Source: an uncultured Flavobacteriaceae bacterium (lineage in GTDB: Bacteria; Bacteroidota; Bacteroidia; Flavobacteriales; Flavobacteriaceae). Taken from it: 54,639 bases of DNA. The position numbers and the translations under genes are program-made. The notes beneath the pieces were generated by a model. It saw only the letters and a list, made by a program, of their open reading frames with translations. It ran no database searches and was not told the origin of the DNA. How positions within the stretch are numbered: position 1 is the first letter of the stretch; each line of letters opens with the position of its first letter. The stretch is from positions 1 to 54,639 of the forward strand of contig CALGUD010000074.1 in the NCBI GenBank assembly GCA_937901915.1, in the 5' to 3' direction. Shown piece after piece: positions 45,013 through 53,152 of the stretch.

Positions 45013-45873
45013 TTATTTATTCGTCGATATTCCTTTTAAAATTTCCTTTATTCGATTTGTGCTATCCATTTCATTATAAATGGAAACAAAATCGTTTTTT
45101 ATCATCAGTTCTTTAAAATTCTGCAGATTTGTAATATACTCTTCCAGCGTTTCAATTACATTCTCTTTATTTTGCTCAAAAATAGGGGCCCACATTTGCG
45201 GAGAACTTTTTGCAAGCCTTACGGTACTTTCAAATCCACTCCCAGCCATGTCAAAAATATCACGTTCATTCTTTTCTTTTTCAATAACAGTCTTTCCCAA
45301 CATAAAAGAACTAATATGTGATAAATGAGACATGTAAGCGATATGTTTATCATGAGATTTCGGATCCATATAGCGAATGCGCATTCCCATAATTTCCGTA
45401 AAAAGTTTTAACGCTTTTTCCTGGAATTTAAATGAAGTCTTTTCTACTTCACAAATAATATTTGTCTTGTTTCTAAAGAGGTTTCGAATAGCTGCACCCG
45501 GACCTGAAAATTCAGTACCTGCAATAGGGTGGGCAGCTAAAAAGTTTCTTCGTTTTGGATGATTCTCTACAATTTCACAAACCATCACTTTAGTTGAACC
45601 TGCATCAAACACTACCGCATCATCATTCACTTTATTGAGGATTTCAGGCAATAAATTTACAGTGGCATTTACCGGTATAGAAACGATCACTACATCTGCT
45701 TTACTTAAATCATCCAGCGTTGCTCCTTCGTCTATAAAACCAATTTTTAATGCTTCTTTAATGTGGTTCTCATCGGTATCAACGCCAAATATTCTAACCG
45801 CATCTTCTGCAGCTTTAATATCTAATGCCATTGAACCTCCAATTAAACCCAATCCTATAACAAAAACATTCAT
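45013..45873 (-). CDS. tyrA: Prephenate dehydrogenase
   Basis: A 286-residue NAD(P) enzyme: VFVIGLGLIGGSMALDIK, FVD-like cofactor strand (FGVDTDENH), VSIPVNATVNLLPEIL, VFDAGSTKV, and LAAHPIAGTEFSGPGAA with the catalytic His region. It converts prephenate to 4-hydroxyphenylpyruvate. Lacks the ACT domain of longer relatives. Third gene of the operon, between the aminotransferase (50-base gap) and the DAHP synthase fusion. Confidence 0.93.
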   Translation of the reverse strand: MNVFVIGLGLIGGSMALDIKAAEDAVRIFGVDTDENHIKEALKIGFIDEGATLDDLSKADVVIVSIPVNATVNLLPEILNKVNDDAVVFDAGSTKVMVCEIVENHPKRRNFLAAHPIAGTEFSGPGAAIRNLFRNKTNIICEVEKTSFKFQEKALKLFTEIMGMRIRYMDPKSHDKHIAYMSHLSHISSFMLGKTVIEKEKNERDIFDMAGSGFESTVRLAKSSPQMWAPIFEQNKENVIETLEEYITNLQNFKELMIKNDFVSIYNEMDSTNRIKEILKGISTNK

Positions 45874-45923
45874 CCTTTTATGATTTATGATTTCGATTTC
45901 ATTTGAAACCTGATATCATCATT

Positions 45924-47066
45924 TTAAAATCTATTTATTGTTTCTTTAATTTTATCTTCACCTACACATAACGAAAACCTGATATAACCCTCACCATTAC
46001 TCCCAAAAATAGTGCCGGGTGTAATAAAAATATATTTCTCGTATAGAATGTTATCTATAAATTTTTCTGCGGAATCTATACCTGCGGGTAATTTTGCCCA
46101 AACAAACATCCCTACCGCATTTTTATCATAACTGCAATTAAGTTTATCGGCCAGTTTAAAGATTAAATCCCTTCTCTTTTTATATACTCTATTAAGATTT
46201 TTATACCAGTCCGGGGATGATTGTAGCGCTGCTACTGCACCTTTTTGTATTCCGTAAAACATCCCACTATCCATATTGCTTTTTACTTTCAAAACAGCAT
46301 TAAGATTCTCTGCATTTCCCATCATCATACCAACACGCCATCCTGCCATATTGAAGGTTTTGCTAAGCGAATTCAACTCAATGGCAGTTTCTTTAGCCCC
46401 TTCAATACTTAAAATACTAAGTTGCTCTTCATTTAATACAAAACTGTATGGGTTATCATTTACTAACAGGATATTGTTTCGTTTTGCAAATGCAACAAGG
46501 TCTTCAAAAAGTTGCTTATTCGCCTTTGCCCCGGTTGGCATGTGCGGGTAACCCAGCCACATAATTTTTACTTTAGAAAGGTCACGTGATTCCAAAGCTT
46601 TAATGTCGGGTAACCAGTTATTGTCTGCAACCAAATCATAATATACAGGAGTGGCCTGCACCAAATTCGTTACAGAAGTATAAGTTGGATATCCCGGATT
46701 GGGTATTAATACCTCATCGCCTTCATTTAAAAAGGCCATGCTGATATGCAAAATCCCTTCTTTAGACCCCATTAGTGGAAGTACTTCAGAGTTAAAATCC
46801 AACTCTACAGCAAAATATTCCTTATAAAATGCAACAATTGCCTGTCGTAACTCCGGTAACCCCTGGTAACTTTGATACTGATGGGCTTTCGGATCGGTTA
46901 GAGACCTGCTCATAGCTTCGAGAACCTCGGGAGCAGGGGCCATGTCCGGACTTCCTATACCCATATTTATAACAGGTTTTCCCTGTGCTAAAAGCTGAGC
47001 TACTTCCCGCAGTTTTTTAGAGAAATAATATTCTTCAACTGTATGTAAACGCTTTGCTGTTTCCAT
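45924..47066 (-). CDS. Class I PLP aminotransferase, aromatic operon
   Basis: A 380-residue fold type I aminotransferase. Motifs: NMGIGSPDMAPAPEVLEAM, HQYQSYQGLPELRQAI, IMWLGYPHMPTGAKA, VNDNPYSFVL and the PLP-lysine segment ELNSLSKTFNMAGWRVGMM. It is placed between pheA and tyrA, so it probably transaminates phenylpyruvate/4-hydroxyphenylpyruvate or prephenate. The start codon overlaps the pheA stop by one base (47066), so translation is coupled. Confidence 0.92.
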   Translation of the reverse strand: METAKRLHTVEEYYFSKKLREVAQLLAQGKPVINMGIGSPDMAPAPEVLEAMSRSLTDPKAHQYQSYQGLPELRQAIVAFYKEYFAVELDFNSEVLPLMGSKEGILHISMAFLNEGDEVLIPNPGYPTYTSVTNLVQATPVYYDLVADNNWLPDIKALESRDLSKVKIMWLGYPHMPTGAKANKQLFEDLVAFAKRNNILLVNDNPYSFVLNEEQLSILSIEGAKETAIELNSLSKTFNMAGWRVGMMMGNAENLNAVLKVKSNMDSGMFYGIQKGAVAALQSSPDWYKNLNRVYKKRRDLIFKLADKLNCSYDKNAVGMFVWAKLPAGIDSAEKFIDNILYEKYIFITPGTIFGSNGEGYIRFSLCVGEDKIKETINRF

Positions 47067-47893
47067 TATGATTTTGTGTTTTTATATTCCCCTAAGACCC
47101 TAAAATGGGCCGCCATGATTGCAAGAATCGATTTTGCCTTGGCATAATCTTCATATTTTTCAAAAGTTGTATCCACAAAAAAAGCATATTTCCATGGGGT
47201 TTCAATTTTGGGCATGGATTGTATTTTGGTGAGATTCAATTTACAATCACTCATCACATTTAAAATTGCTGCCAAACTCCCTCGTTTATGGTCTAATTCA
47301 AATTTTAAAGACGCTTTGTTGATTTCTTCTTCTTTTAATACTGAATTCTGTGTTTGAACTATTACAAAGCGCGTGGCGTTATTTTTTATAGTCTGAATTT
47401 CGGGAGCCAGTATTTCCAGCTCATACATCCCAGCTGCAACCCTGCTCGCAATGGCTCCTATACCCATAAGGCCATTGTCATGAATTCTTTTGGCAACTTC
47501 AGCTGTATCGGCATCTTCCACGAGCTTAATGTGAGGGTACTGTTTAAAAAACTCCTTACACTGCAACAATGCCATCGGATGCGAATACACTTCCTTTATA
47601 TCTTCAATTCTCTGGCCCGGTAAGGCCATTAAGTTTTGATGAACATTTATATAATGTTCCCCTATAATGTGCAATTTATTTGCATCAATTAATGCATAAT
47701 TGGGGAGGATAGACCCGGCTATTGAATTTTCTATAGCCATTACGGCCATATCTGAAGTCTTATTCAGTATACTATTAACCAATGCGTCAAAAGATAAGCA
47801 TTCATCAACAATAACATCCTCGTGAAAATACTCTTTTGCCACCTGATGGTGAAAAGAACCTTTTATTCCTTGTATGGCTATTTTTTTATTCAT
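47066..47893 (-). CDS. pheA: Prephenate dehydratase with ACT domain
   Basis: A 275-residue protein. The dehydratase domain is at about 1-180 (IAIQGIKGSFHHQVAKEYF, MAVMAIENSIAGSILPNYALI, and NNATRFVIVQ with the catalytic Thr region). The ACT domain is at about 195-270 (FELDHKRGSLAAILNVMSDCKLNLTKIQSMPKIETPWKYAFFVD). In place of the ESRP Phe-binding motif it has KIQSMPK, as in other Bacteroidetes, so allosteric control by Phe may be altered. First structural gene after the leader-peptide attenuator. Confidence 0.94.
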   Translation of the reverse strand: MNKKIAIQGIKGSFHHQVAKEYFHEDVIVDECLSFDALVNSILNKTSDMAVMAIENSIAGSILPNYALIDANKLHIIGEHYINVHQNLMALPGQRIEDIKEVYSHPMALLQCKEFFKQYPHIKLVEDADTAEVAKRIHDNGLMGIGAIASRVAAGMYELEILAPEIQTIKNNATRFVIVQTQNSVLKEEEINKASLKFELDHKRGSLAAILNVMSDCKLNLTKIQSMPKIETPWKYAFFVDTTFEKYEDYAKAKSILAIMAAHFRVLGEYKNTKS

Positions 47894-47907
47894 TAAAATT
47901 GATCTAT

Positions 47908-47935
47908 AAAAAAAGTCCCGAATTCTCGGGACTTT
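47908..47935 (-). terminator. Attenuator terminator before pheA
   Basis: On the minus strand, AAAGTCCCGA and TCGGGACTTT form a 10-bp stem (complement of 47912-47935) with a 4-base GAAT loop, and the 3' arm runs into seven T's. It lies between the leader peptide and pheA (17-45 bases before the pheA ATG). Its 5' arm can instead pair with CGGGACT inside the leader frame. Confidence 0.88.
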
Positions 47936-47959
47936 ATATATTGTTGATTTAACAAAAAA

Positions 47960-48037
47960 CTACAACAGTCCCGTTTCTTTCTTAAAAAAGTAAAAGAAGA
48001 AATAAAAAAAGTTCCAGTTGTGAGCTATTGTTATCAT
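47960..48037 (-). CDS. Phe/Tyr-operon leader peptide (attenuator)
   Basis: A 25-codon frame from ATG at 48037 to TAG at 47960. The sequence contains NWNFFYFFFYFFKKETG: seven Phe and two Tyr in nine consecutive codons, followed by two Lys. Ribosomes short of Phe- or Tyr-tRNA would stall there and leave the downstream CGGGACT (about 47967-47973) free to pair with the terminator's 5' arm AGTCCCG, preventing termination. Ribosomes that reach the stop codon would cover it and let the terminator form. The operon makes exactly Phe and Tyr. Too short for standard gene finders. Confidence 0.85.
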   Translation of the reverse strand: MITIAHNWNFFYFFFYFFKKETGLL

Positions 48038-48046
48038 TATGGTATT

Positions 48047-48054
48047 CAAAATTA
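48047..48054 (-). promoter_or_regulatory. -7 element of the leader/pheA operon
   Basis: On the minus strand TAATTTTG matches TAnnTTTG; its G is 9 bases before the leader ATG, so the message would begin about 4 bases before the leader peptide. No obvious -33 TTG was seen. Confidence 0.5.
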
Positions 48055-48216
48055 CGCCGCTAAAGTAATTATTAATATTAAATTGTGGAATTCTTTTTTA
48101 AAAAAATTGTTAAAATTGAAGGATTCTTATAAAACTTAGTTTTTTATTGCATGATATTATAGTTTAAAGCAATTTTATTGATTTAAATTGAGAATAATTA
48201 TTTTAAAGACCCTTTG
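48055..48216. other. Upstream region of aromatic operon, no gene
   Basis: AT-rich DNA between the transglutaminase-like gene stop (48217) and the leader promoter. The minus-strand T- and A-runs near 48090-48105 may form part of the promoter region. No terminator for the upstream gene was clearly seen. Confidence 0.4.
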
Positions 48217-48921
48217 CTATTTATTTACTTTTCTTATCCTTTCAATATTCTTATTCATTAAATGCCGCACAAAATTTCTATAAACCCATCTTTTGAGCGG
48301 ATTTAACTTTTGTTTGTGTTCTCTATAAAACTCATCAGGGGAAGTATATAAGCCAAAATCCTGATTAATGCCTTTATCCTGAATATAGGTGTTGTTGAAA
48401 TTCCACTCAATCTGTGGATGTTGAAAATTATCGCTGCATACACCGTAACCACAAAAAGTAGTAGAACAGCTTGAAAATTTCTTTTGTAATGCAGAAAGAT
48501 AAGGTTTATCAAGTATGATCCCTTCAAGTTTGTACCAAGTATCATTATGATAAACCTCCACCCAACTATGTAAAATGTTTTTAGGTGACAGTAAGTACCA
48601 TACTCCGGTTATAGCCCCTTTCTGAAGGGCTTTATCAATAGTGAAACCATGTATTCTGTTTGGAATTCCCACAGCTCTTAAAAGCGCCATGAACAGATTG
48701 GCTTTGGTATTACATTGTCCATACCCATCTTGAAGAACTTGGGATGCAGTGATGCTGTCATCAACATTGTAGCCAAACTTGATATCATCCCTAACATAAT
48801 TATAAATGTTTTCTATTTTCTTGGCGTCATCTAACCCACTCCATTTTTTTTCAGAAATGAGTTTTTGAATTAGGGTATGGTTAAAATCTAAAATTGAAGT
48901 TTTTTCCAAATACTTTTTCAT
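48217..48921 (-). CDS. Transglutaminase-like domain protein
   Basis: A 234-residue soluble protein. The triad candidates are Cys70 in GQCNTKANLFMALLRAVGIP, His118 in LHSWVEVY and Glu133 (YKLEGI). The N-terminal KIENIYNYVRDDIKFGY segment is typical of transglutaminase-like proteases. Cytoplasmic by lack of signal. It follows an AraC regulator on the same strand with a 52-base gap, so the regulator may control it. Confidence 0.87.
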   Translation of the reverse strand: MKKYLEKTSILDFNHTLIQKLISEKKWSGLDDAKKIENIYNYVRDDIKFGYNVDDSITASQVLQDGYGQCNTKANLFMALLRAVGIPNRIHGFTIDKALQKGAITGVWYLLSPKNILHSWVEVYHNDTWYKLEGIILDKPYLSALQKKFSSCSTTFCGYGVCSDNFQHPQIEWNFNNTYIQDKGINQDFGLYTSPDEFYREHKQKLNPLKRWVYRNFVRHLMNKNIERIRKVNK

Positions 48922-48973
48922 GTTTGTTGAATTTTTGTCTCTGATGGTTACAAAAGTCCAAACAGTAAGTATC

Positions 48974-49726
48974 CTAAACTTGAATAAACCGGCTAATCTT
49001 TAAAAATTCCCGGGGACTGAAGCCGAAATTTTCACGAAATGTCCTGCTAAAATGAGCACTATCAGAAAACCCTGCTGAATAGGCCACTTCAGTAAGGGAT
49101 TGATTTCTCATTAATGGAATAGCTTTGACTAAACGAGTCCAAAGTTGAACCCTTCGGTAAGTAAGGCCTGTTTGATCTTTAAATAAATGCCGAAACCTAC
49201 TTTGAGAAATATTACAATGATGTGCCATTTCTTCTAAAGGAACTGTTCTGGATGCGTTTTCCTGTAAGAAAGCCAGTGCCTTATTAATCCTTTCATCTCC
49301 CTGATGGATAAAAGAACCGCAAAAACAGTCATACGACGTTATTAATTTATTAATTTCTTTTTTCAAAGCAGATGGTTCAGAACTAAGTTTTTCGGTCCCT
49401 TTTATAATTTTTTGCAAATCAGTAGCAGGGGATTCGATAAATTCAGTGATATCATTTTGGACGGATTTACTATAAAAATGCCCAATAGTAGAAGCCGGAT
49501 TGATGAGAATTAATAAGTGATCTTCTTCTGAAGTTAATTGATGAATTACATTTGTTTTGATTAGTATGGGTAATTCAGTAGTTATTATTTCGCTTTCGGT
49601 TTGAATGGAAACCGATCCATGAATGGGAATACTTAATTGAATGGCATAATGTTGATGCTTCTGATTATGATCAAAATTACCTATGAACCATCCGAAGTCT
49701 TTATCTATATGAACGAGATTTTTCAT
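48974..49726 (-). CDS. AraC family transcriptional regulator
   Basis: A 250-residue protein with a cupin-like N-terminal sensor domain (HYAIQLSIPIHGSVSIQTESE) and a C-terminal double helix-turn-helix (NKALAFLQENASRTVPLEEMAHHCNISQSRFRHLFKDQTGLTYRRVQLWTRLVKA ... LTEVAYSAGFSDSAHFSRTFRENFGFSPREF). The ligand is unknown. It is flanked by kbl upstream and the transglutaminase-like gene downstream, all on one strand. Confidence 0.92.
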   Translation of the reverse strand: MKNLVHIDKDFGWFIGNFDHNQKHQHYAIQLSIPIHGSVSIQTESEIITTELPILIKTNVIHQLTSEEDHLLILINPASTIGHFYSKSVQNDITEFIESPATDLQKIIKGTEKLSSEPSALKKEINKLITSYDCFCGSFIHQGDERINKALAFLQENASRTVPLEEMAHHCNISQSRFRHLFKDQTGLTYRRVQLWTRLVKAIPLMRNQSLTEVAYSAGFSDSAHFSRTFRENFGFSPREFLKISRFIQV

Positions 49727-49752
49727 TTAAAATGACAGGTAATGGGACCAGC

Positions 49753-50940
49753 CTATATCACATTTAATTCTTTACCAACTTTAATAAAGGCATCTAAAGC
49801 TTTTTCCAGTTGAGAACGGTTATGTGCAGCCGAAAGTTGAACCCGTATTCGTGCTTTACCCTTTGGCACTACCGGAAAAAAGAAACCTATTACATAGATA
49901 TTTTCCTTTAATAACCTCGATGCAAATTCCTGTGCCAGTTTTGCCTCGTATAACATTACCGGAACAATAGGGTGTTCCCCCGGAATAATATCAAAACCAG
50001 CGCTTGTCATCTCTTTTCTAAAATATTTTGTATTCTCTTCGAGTTTATCACGTAAATCGGTAGAAGATGTCAGTAGCTCCAACACTTTCAAGGTTCCTCC
50101 AACTATAGAGGGCGCTACAGTATTTGAAAATAAATACGGACGGGACCGCTGCCTGAGCATTTCCACAATTTCCTTTCGGGCTGCAGTAAATCCACCTGAA
50201 GCCCCTCCAAGAGCTTTTCCATAGGTACCTGTAATAATATCTACCCTGTTCACCACATGATGATACTCATGAGTACCACGACCTGTTTTACCTATAAAAC
50301 CTGTAGAGTGGCATTCATCTACCATAACCATTGCATCATACTTATCGGCCAGGTCACATATTTTATCTAATTGCGCTATGGTACCGTCCATAGAAAAAGA
50401 ACCATCGGTTGCAATTAACCTTCTGCGTGAGGATTTTGCTTGTTTCAGTTTTTCCTCTAAATCCTCCATATTATTGTGATTGTACCGAAAGCGCTGAGCC
50501 TTGCAAAGCCTGATCCCGTCAATGATAGATGCATGATTCAATTCATCAGAAATAATTGCATCTTCCTCTCCCAATAAAGGTTCAAAAAGCCCTCCGTTTG
50601 CATCAAAAGCAGCGGCATACAGAATACAATCTTCCATACCCAGGAATTCGGCAGTTTTTTGTTCAAGTTTTTTATGAATATCCTGGGTGCCACAAATAAA
50701 TCTTACGGATGACATTCCATAGCCATGTGTATCAATTGTTTTTTTTGCAGCTTCAACAACCTCAGGGTGTGAAGAAAGTCCCAGGTAATTATTTGCACAA
50801 AAATTTAGAACTTCATTGTTTACAGTCGTATTTATTTTTGCTCCCTGCGGGGTTGTGATAATTCTTTCCGATTTATACAAACCGGCAGATTTAATTTCCT
50901 CGATTTCTTTCTGAAGGTCTTTTTTTATATTTGAAAACAT
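49753..50940 (-). CDS. kbl: Glycine C-acetyltransferase (2-amino-3-ketobutyrate CoA ligase)
   Basis: A 395-residue PLP enzyme of the alpha-oxoamine synthase family. Signatures: NFCANNYLGLSSHPEVVEAAK, SVRFICGTQDIHKKLE, DELNHASIIDGIRL, VDECHSTGFIGKTGRGTHE, and the PLP lysine in ITGTYGKALGGASGG. It splits 2-amino-3-ketobutyrate with CoA into glycine and acetyl-CoA. It follows tdh by 12 bases: together they form the threonine degradation route. Confidence 0.96.
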   Translation of the reverse strand: MFSNIKKDLQKEIEEIKSAGLYKSERIITTPQGAKINTTVNNEVLNFCANNYLGLSSHPEVVEAAKKTIDTHGYGMSSVRFICGTQDIHKKLEQKTAEFLGMEDCILYAAAFDANGGLFEPLLGEEDAIISDELNHASIIDGIRLCKAQRFRYNHNNMEDLEEKLKQAKSSRRRLIATDGSFSMDGTIAQLDKICDLADKYDAMVMVDECHSTGFIGKTGRGTHEYHHVVNRVDIITGTYGKALGGASGGFTAARKEIVEMLRQRSRPYLFSNTVAPSIVGGTLKVLELLTSSTDLRDKLEENTKYFRKEMTSAGFDIIPGEHPIVPVMLYEAKLAQEFASRLLKENIYVIGFFFPVVPKGKARIRVQLSAAHNRSQLEKALDAFIKVGKELNVI

Positions 50941-50952
50941 TTTTTCTCTTTT

Positions 50953-51918
50953 TTATATCAGGCTTTTAACTTTATATTTTTCTTTGAGTTTACTGATCAT
51001 GGTATGGGTGATGTCGTTCAAGTTATAACGTGGTTGCCAGTTCCAATCTTTTGCAGCTGCTGAATCATCAATTTTTTTTGGCCAGCTATCGGCTATTTTC
51101 TGTCTGAAATCTGGCTGGTAATTCACCTCAAATGCAGTGTATTCTTTTTGAATGGATACTGCTATTTCTGAAGGCGAAAAGCTTGCGCCTGAAATGTTGT
51201 AAGAGGTTCGTACTTTAATATTGTCTTTTGGGGTCCCCATTAATTCTATGACTGCTCTTATGGCATCGTCTATGAAAATCATGGGAAGCGTTGTATCGGG
51301 TGCAAGAAAACATTCAAACTTTTGACTCTGTACTGCCTTATGATAAATATCAACAGCGTAATCGGTGGTACCACCACCCGGCATGGACTGGTATCCTATA
51401 ATACCCGGAAACCGTAATGACCTTACATCCAGATTATATTTTGAAAAATAATATTTAGCCCAATTTTCCCCTGCCACTTTACTGATTCCATACACAGTAG
51501 TCGGATCCAGGTATGAGTTTTGTGAAGCATGCTCTTTATTGGTACTCTCACCAAAAACAGCAATTGAGCTTGGAAAAAAAACCTTTTCAATTTCGGTTAC
51601 CCTGGAAGCTTCCAGTACATTTAACCAGGATCTCATATTTAAATCCCACGTAAATAGTGGCTTTTCTTCTCCTTTGGCCGATAAAATTGCTGCCAAATGA
51701 TAGATTTGGGTCACACTGTACTTTTCAATGACTACTTGTATTGCTTTTATATCGGTAGCATCAACAATTTCGAAATGTCCCGAAACAGTATTTTCTTTCC
51801 TGATATCGGAAGCAATGACATTGCCCGGCCCGTATTTATCTTTCAAAGCCTCTGTAAGCACAGACCCCAGCTGTCCGTTTGCCCCTATTACCAATACAAC
51901 ATCCTTCTTCATATCCAA
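50953..51918 (-). CDS. L-threonine 3-dehydrogenase, short-chain (epimerase-like) type
   Basis: A 321-residue extended SDR: VVLVIGANGQLGSVLTEALK, IYHLAAILSAKGE, FFPSSIAVFGEST, and the catalytic YGISKVAGENW (YxxxK). It resembles the UDP-glucose-4-epimerase-like threonine dehydrogenases rather than the zinc MDR type. Pairing with kbl (12-base gap) supports the assignment: threonine to 2-amino-3-ketobutyrate with NAD. Confidence 0.93.
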   Translation of the reverse strand: MDMKKDVVLVIGANGQLGSVLTEALKDKYGPGNVIASDIRKENTVSGHFEIVDATDIKAIQVVIEKYSVTQIYHLAAILSAKGEEKPLFTWDLNMRSWLNVLEASRVTEIEKVFFPSSIAVFGESTNKEHASQNSYLDPTTVYGISKVAGENWAKYYFSKYNLDVRSLRFPGIIGYQSMPGGGTTDYAVDIYHKAVQSQKFECFLAPDTTLPMIFIDDAIRAVIELMGTPKDNIKVRTSYNISGASFSPSEIAVSIQKEYTAFEVNYQPDFRQKIADSWPKKIDDSAAAKDWNWQPRYNLNDITHTMISKLKEKYKVKSLI

Positions 51919-52073
51919 ATTCCCGATTTTAAATAAATTAGCACTTACTAAATTAATGATTTAACATGGGAAAATTAAATGAATTGCCTAATCATTAGCT
52001 TTTCGAATATCTTTTGAAGTTCAATGACTTAAAACAAACTTTAAAAAATAGAAGATATAGGTACTTAAAATAG

Positions 52074-52081
52074 TATTTTTG
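52074..52081 (+). promoter_or_regulatory. -7 element upstream of gldA
   Basis: TATTTTTG matches TAnnTTTG, 82 bases before the ATG at 52164. Confidence 0.4.
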
Positions 52082-52163
52082 TCTATAAGGATAAATATTC
52101 TTCCGCCAAGTACGTTAAAAGAGTAAATCATCACATGAATATTTTATAAATAAGTAGATTTAT

Positions 52164-53066
52164 ATGTCCATTGAAGTTTCCAACATAGTCAAAAACTACG
52201 GAGAGCAAACTGCGCTTAACAGCATTTCATTTAATATTAAGAAAGGTGAAATTGTCGGTTTTTTAGGCCCTAACGGAGCCGGGAAGTCTACCTTGATGAA
52301 AATTTTAACCACCTTTATTGAAGCTGACGGAGGAAATGCTGAAGTGAATGGCCATGATGTGAATAAAAACAAAAAGGAAGTTCAAAAAAGTGTGGGTTAT
52401 CTGCCGGAACACAATCCTTTATATCTTGATATGTATGTAAAAGAGTATTTATCTTTTAATGCAGGCATATATACTATCCATAAAAATAAGATCGGGGAAA
52501 TTATTGAACTTACCGGCTTAACCCCCGAGGCACATAAAAAAATAGGACAATTATCTAAAGGATACAGGCAACGGGTTGGACTTGCTGCTGCGCTCATACA
52601 TGAGCCCGATGTTTTAATTTTAGATGAGCCAACCACGGGATTAGATCCTAACCAGCTTTTGGAAATCAGGAACCTTATTAAAAATATTGGCAAAGAAAAA
52701 ACGGTTTTATTATCTACACATATCATGCAGGAAGTAGAAGCTATATGTGACCGTGTAATTATTATTAATAAGGGTGAAATTGTTGCCGACAAAAAACTTT
52801 CGGAATTAAGAAAAACCAGCAAACAAATTGTACAGGTGGAGTTTGATTACAGGGTTGAAGAAATTTTACTTGATAAAATACCCAACGTAGAAACGGTTAA
52901 AAATGTAACAGGCTTTGTATATGAATTGACCTTTAATACTACTACTGACATGCGGTCTAAAGTGTTTGACTTTGCTTATGACAATGGGTTAAAGATCCTT
53001 CAATTAAATCAGAAAAATGAAAGTTTGGAGGTTCTGTTCAGGGAGTTAACAATCTCACAACAGTGA
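52164..53066 (+). CDS. gldA: Gliding-motility-type ABC transporter ATPase GldA
   Basis: A 300-residue protein. Walker A GPNGAGKST near 38, Q-loop GYLPEHNPLYLDMYVKEYLSF, signature LSKGYRQRVGLAAALIHEP, Walker B LILDEPTTGLDPNQL, and a C-terminal domain (VQVEFDYRVEEILLDKIPNVETVKNVTGFVYELTF). The YLPEHNPLY Q-loop and length match GldA, the ATPase paired with membrane proteins GldF/GldG in flavobacteria. Those are not adjacent here, as in many genomes. No terminator was seen before the converging LRR gene. Confidence 0.9.
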   Translation: MSIEVSNIVKNYGEQTALNSISFNIKKGEIVGFLGPNGAGKSTLMKILTTFIEADGGNAEVNGHDVNKNKKEVQKSVGYLPEHNPLYLDMYVKEYLSFNAGIYTIHKNKIGEIIELTGLTPEAHKKIGQLSKGYRQRVGLAAALIHEPDVLILDEPTTGLDPNQLLEIRNLIKNIGKEKTVLLSTHIMQEVEAICDRVIIINKGEIVADKKLSELRKTSKQIVQVEFDYRVEEILLDKIPNVETVKNVTGFVYELTFNTTTDMRSKVFDFAYDNGLKILQLNQKNESLEVLFRELTISQQ

Positions 53067-53152
53067 GAATCATTTAATCCGATGCTTATGCAATAGGACG
53101 AGTAATGAAGTCTTAAAAATTGGACACAGTTATTTACTCATTCTAGTTAATA

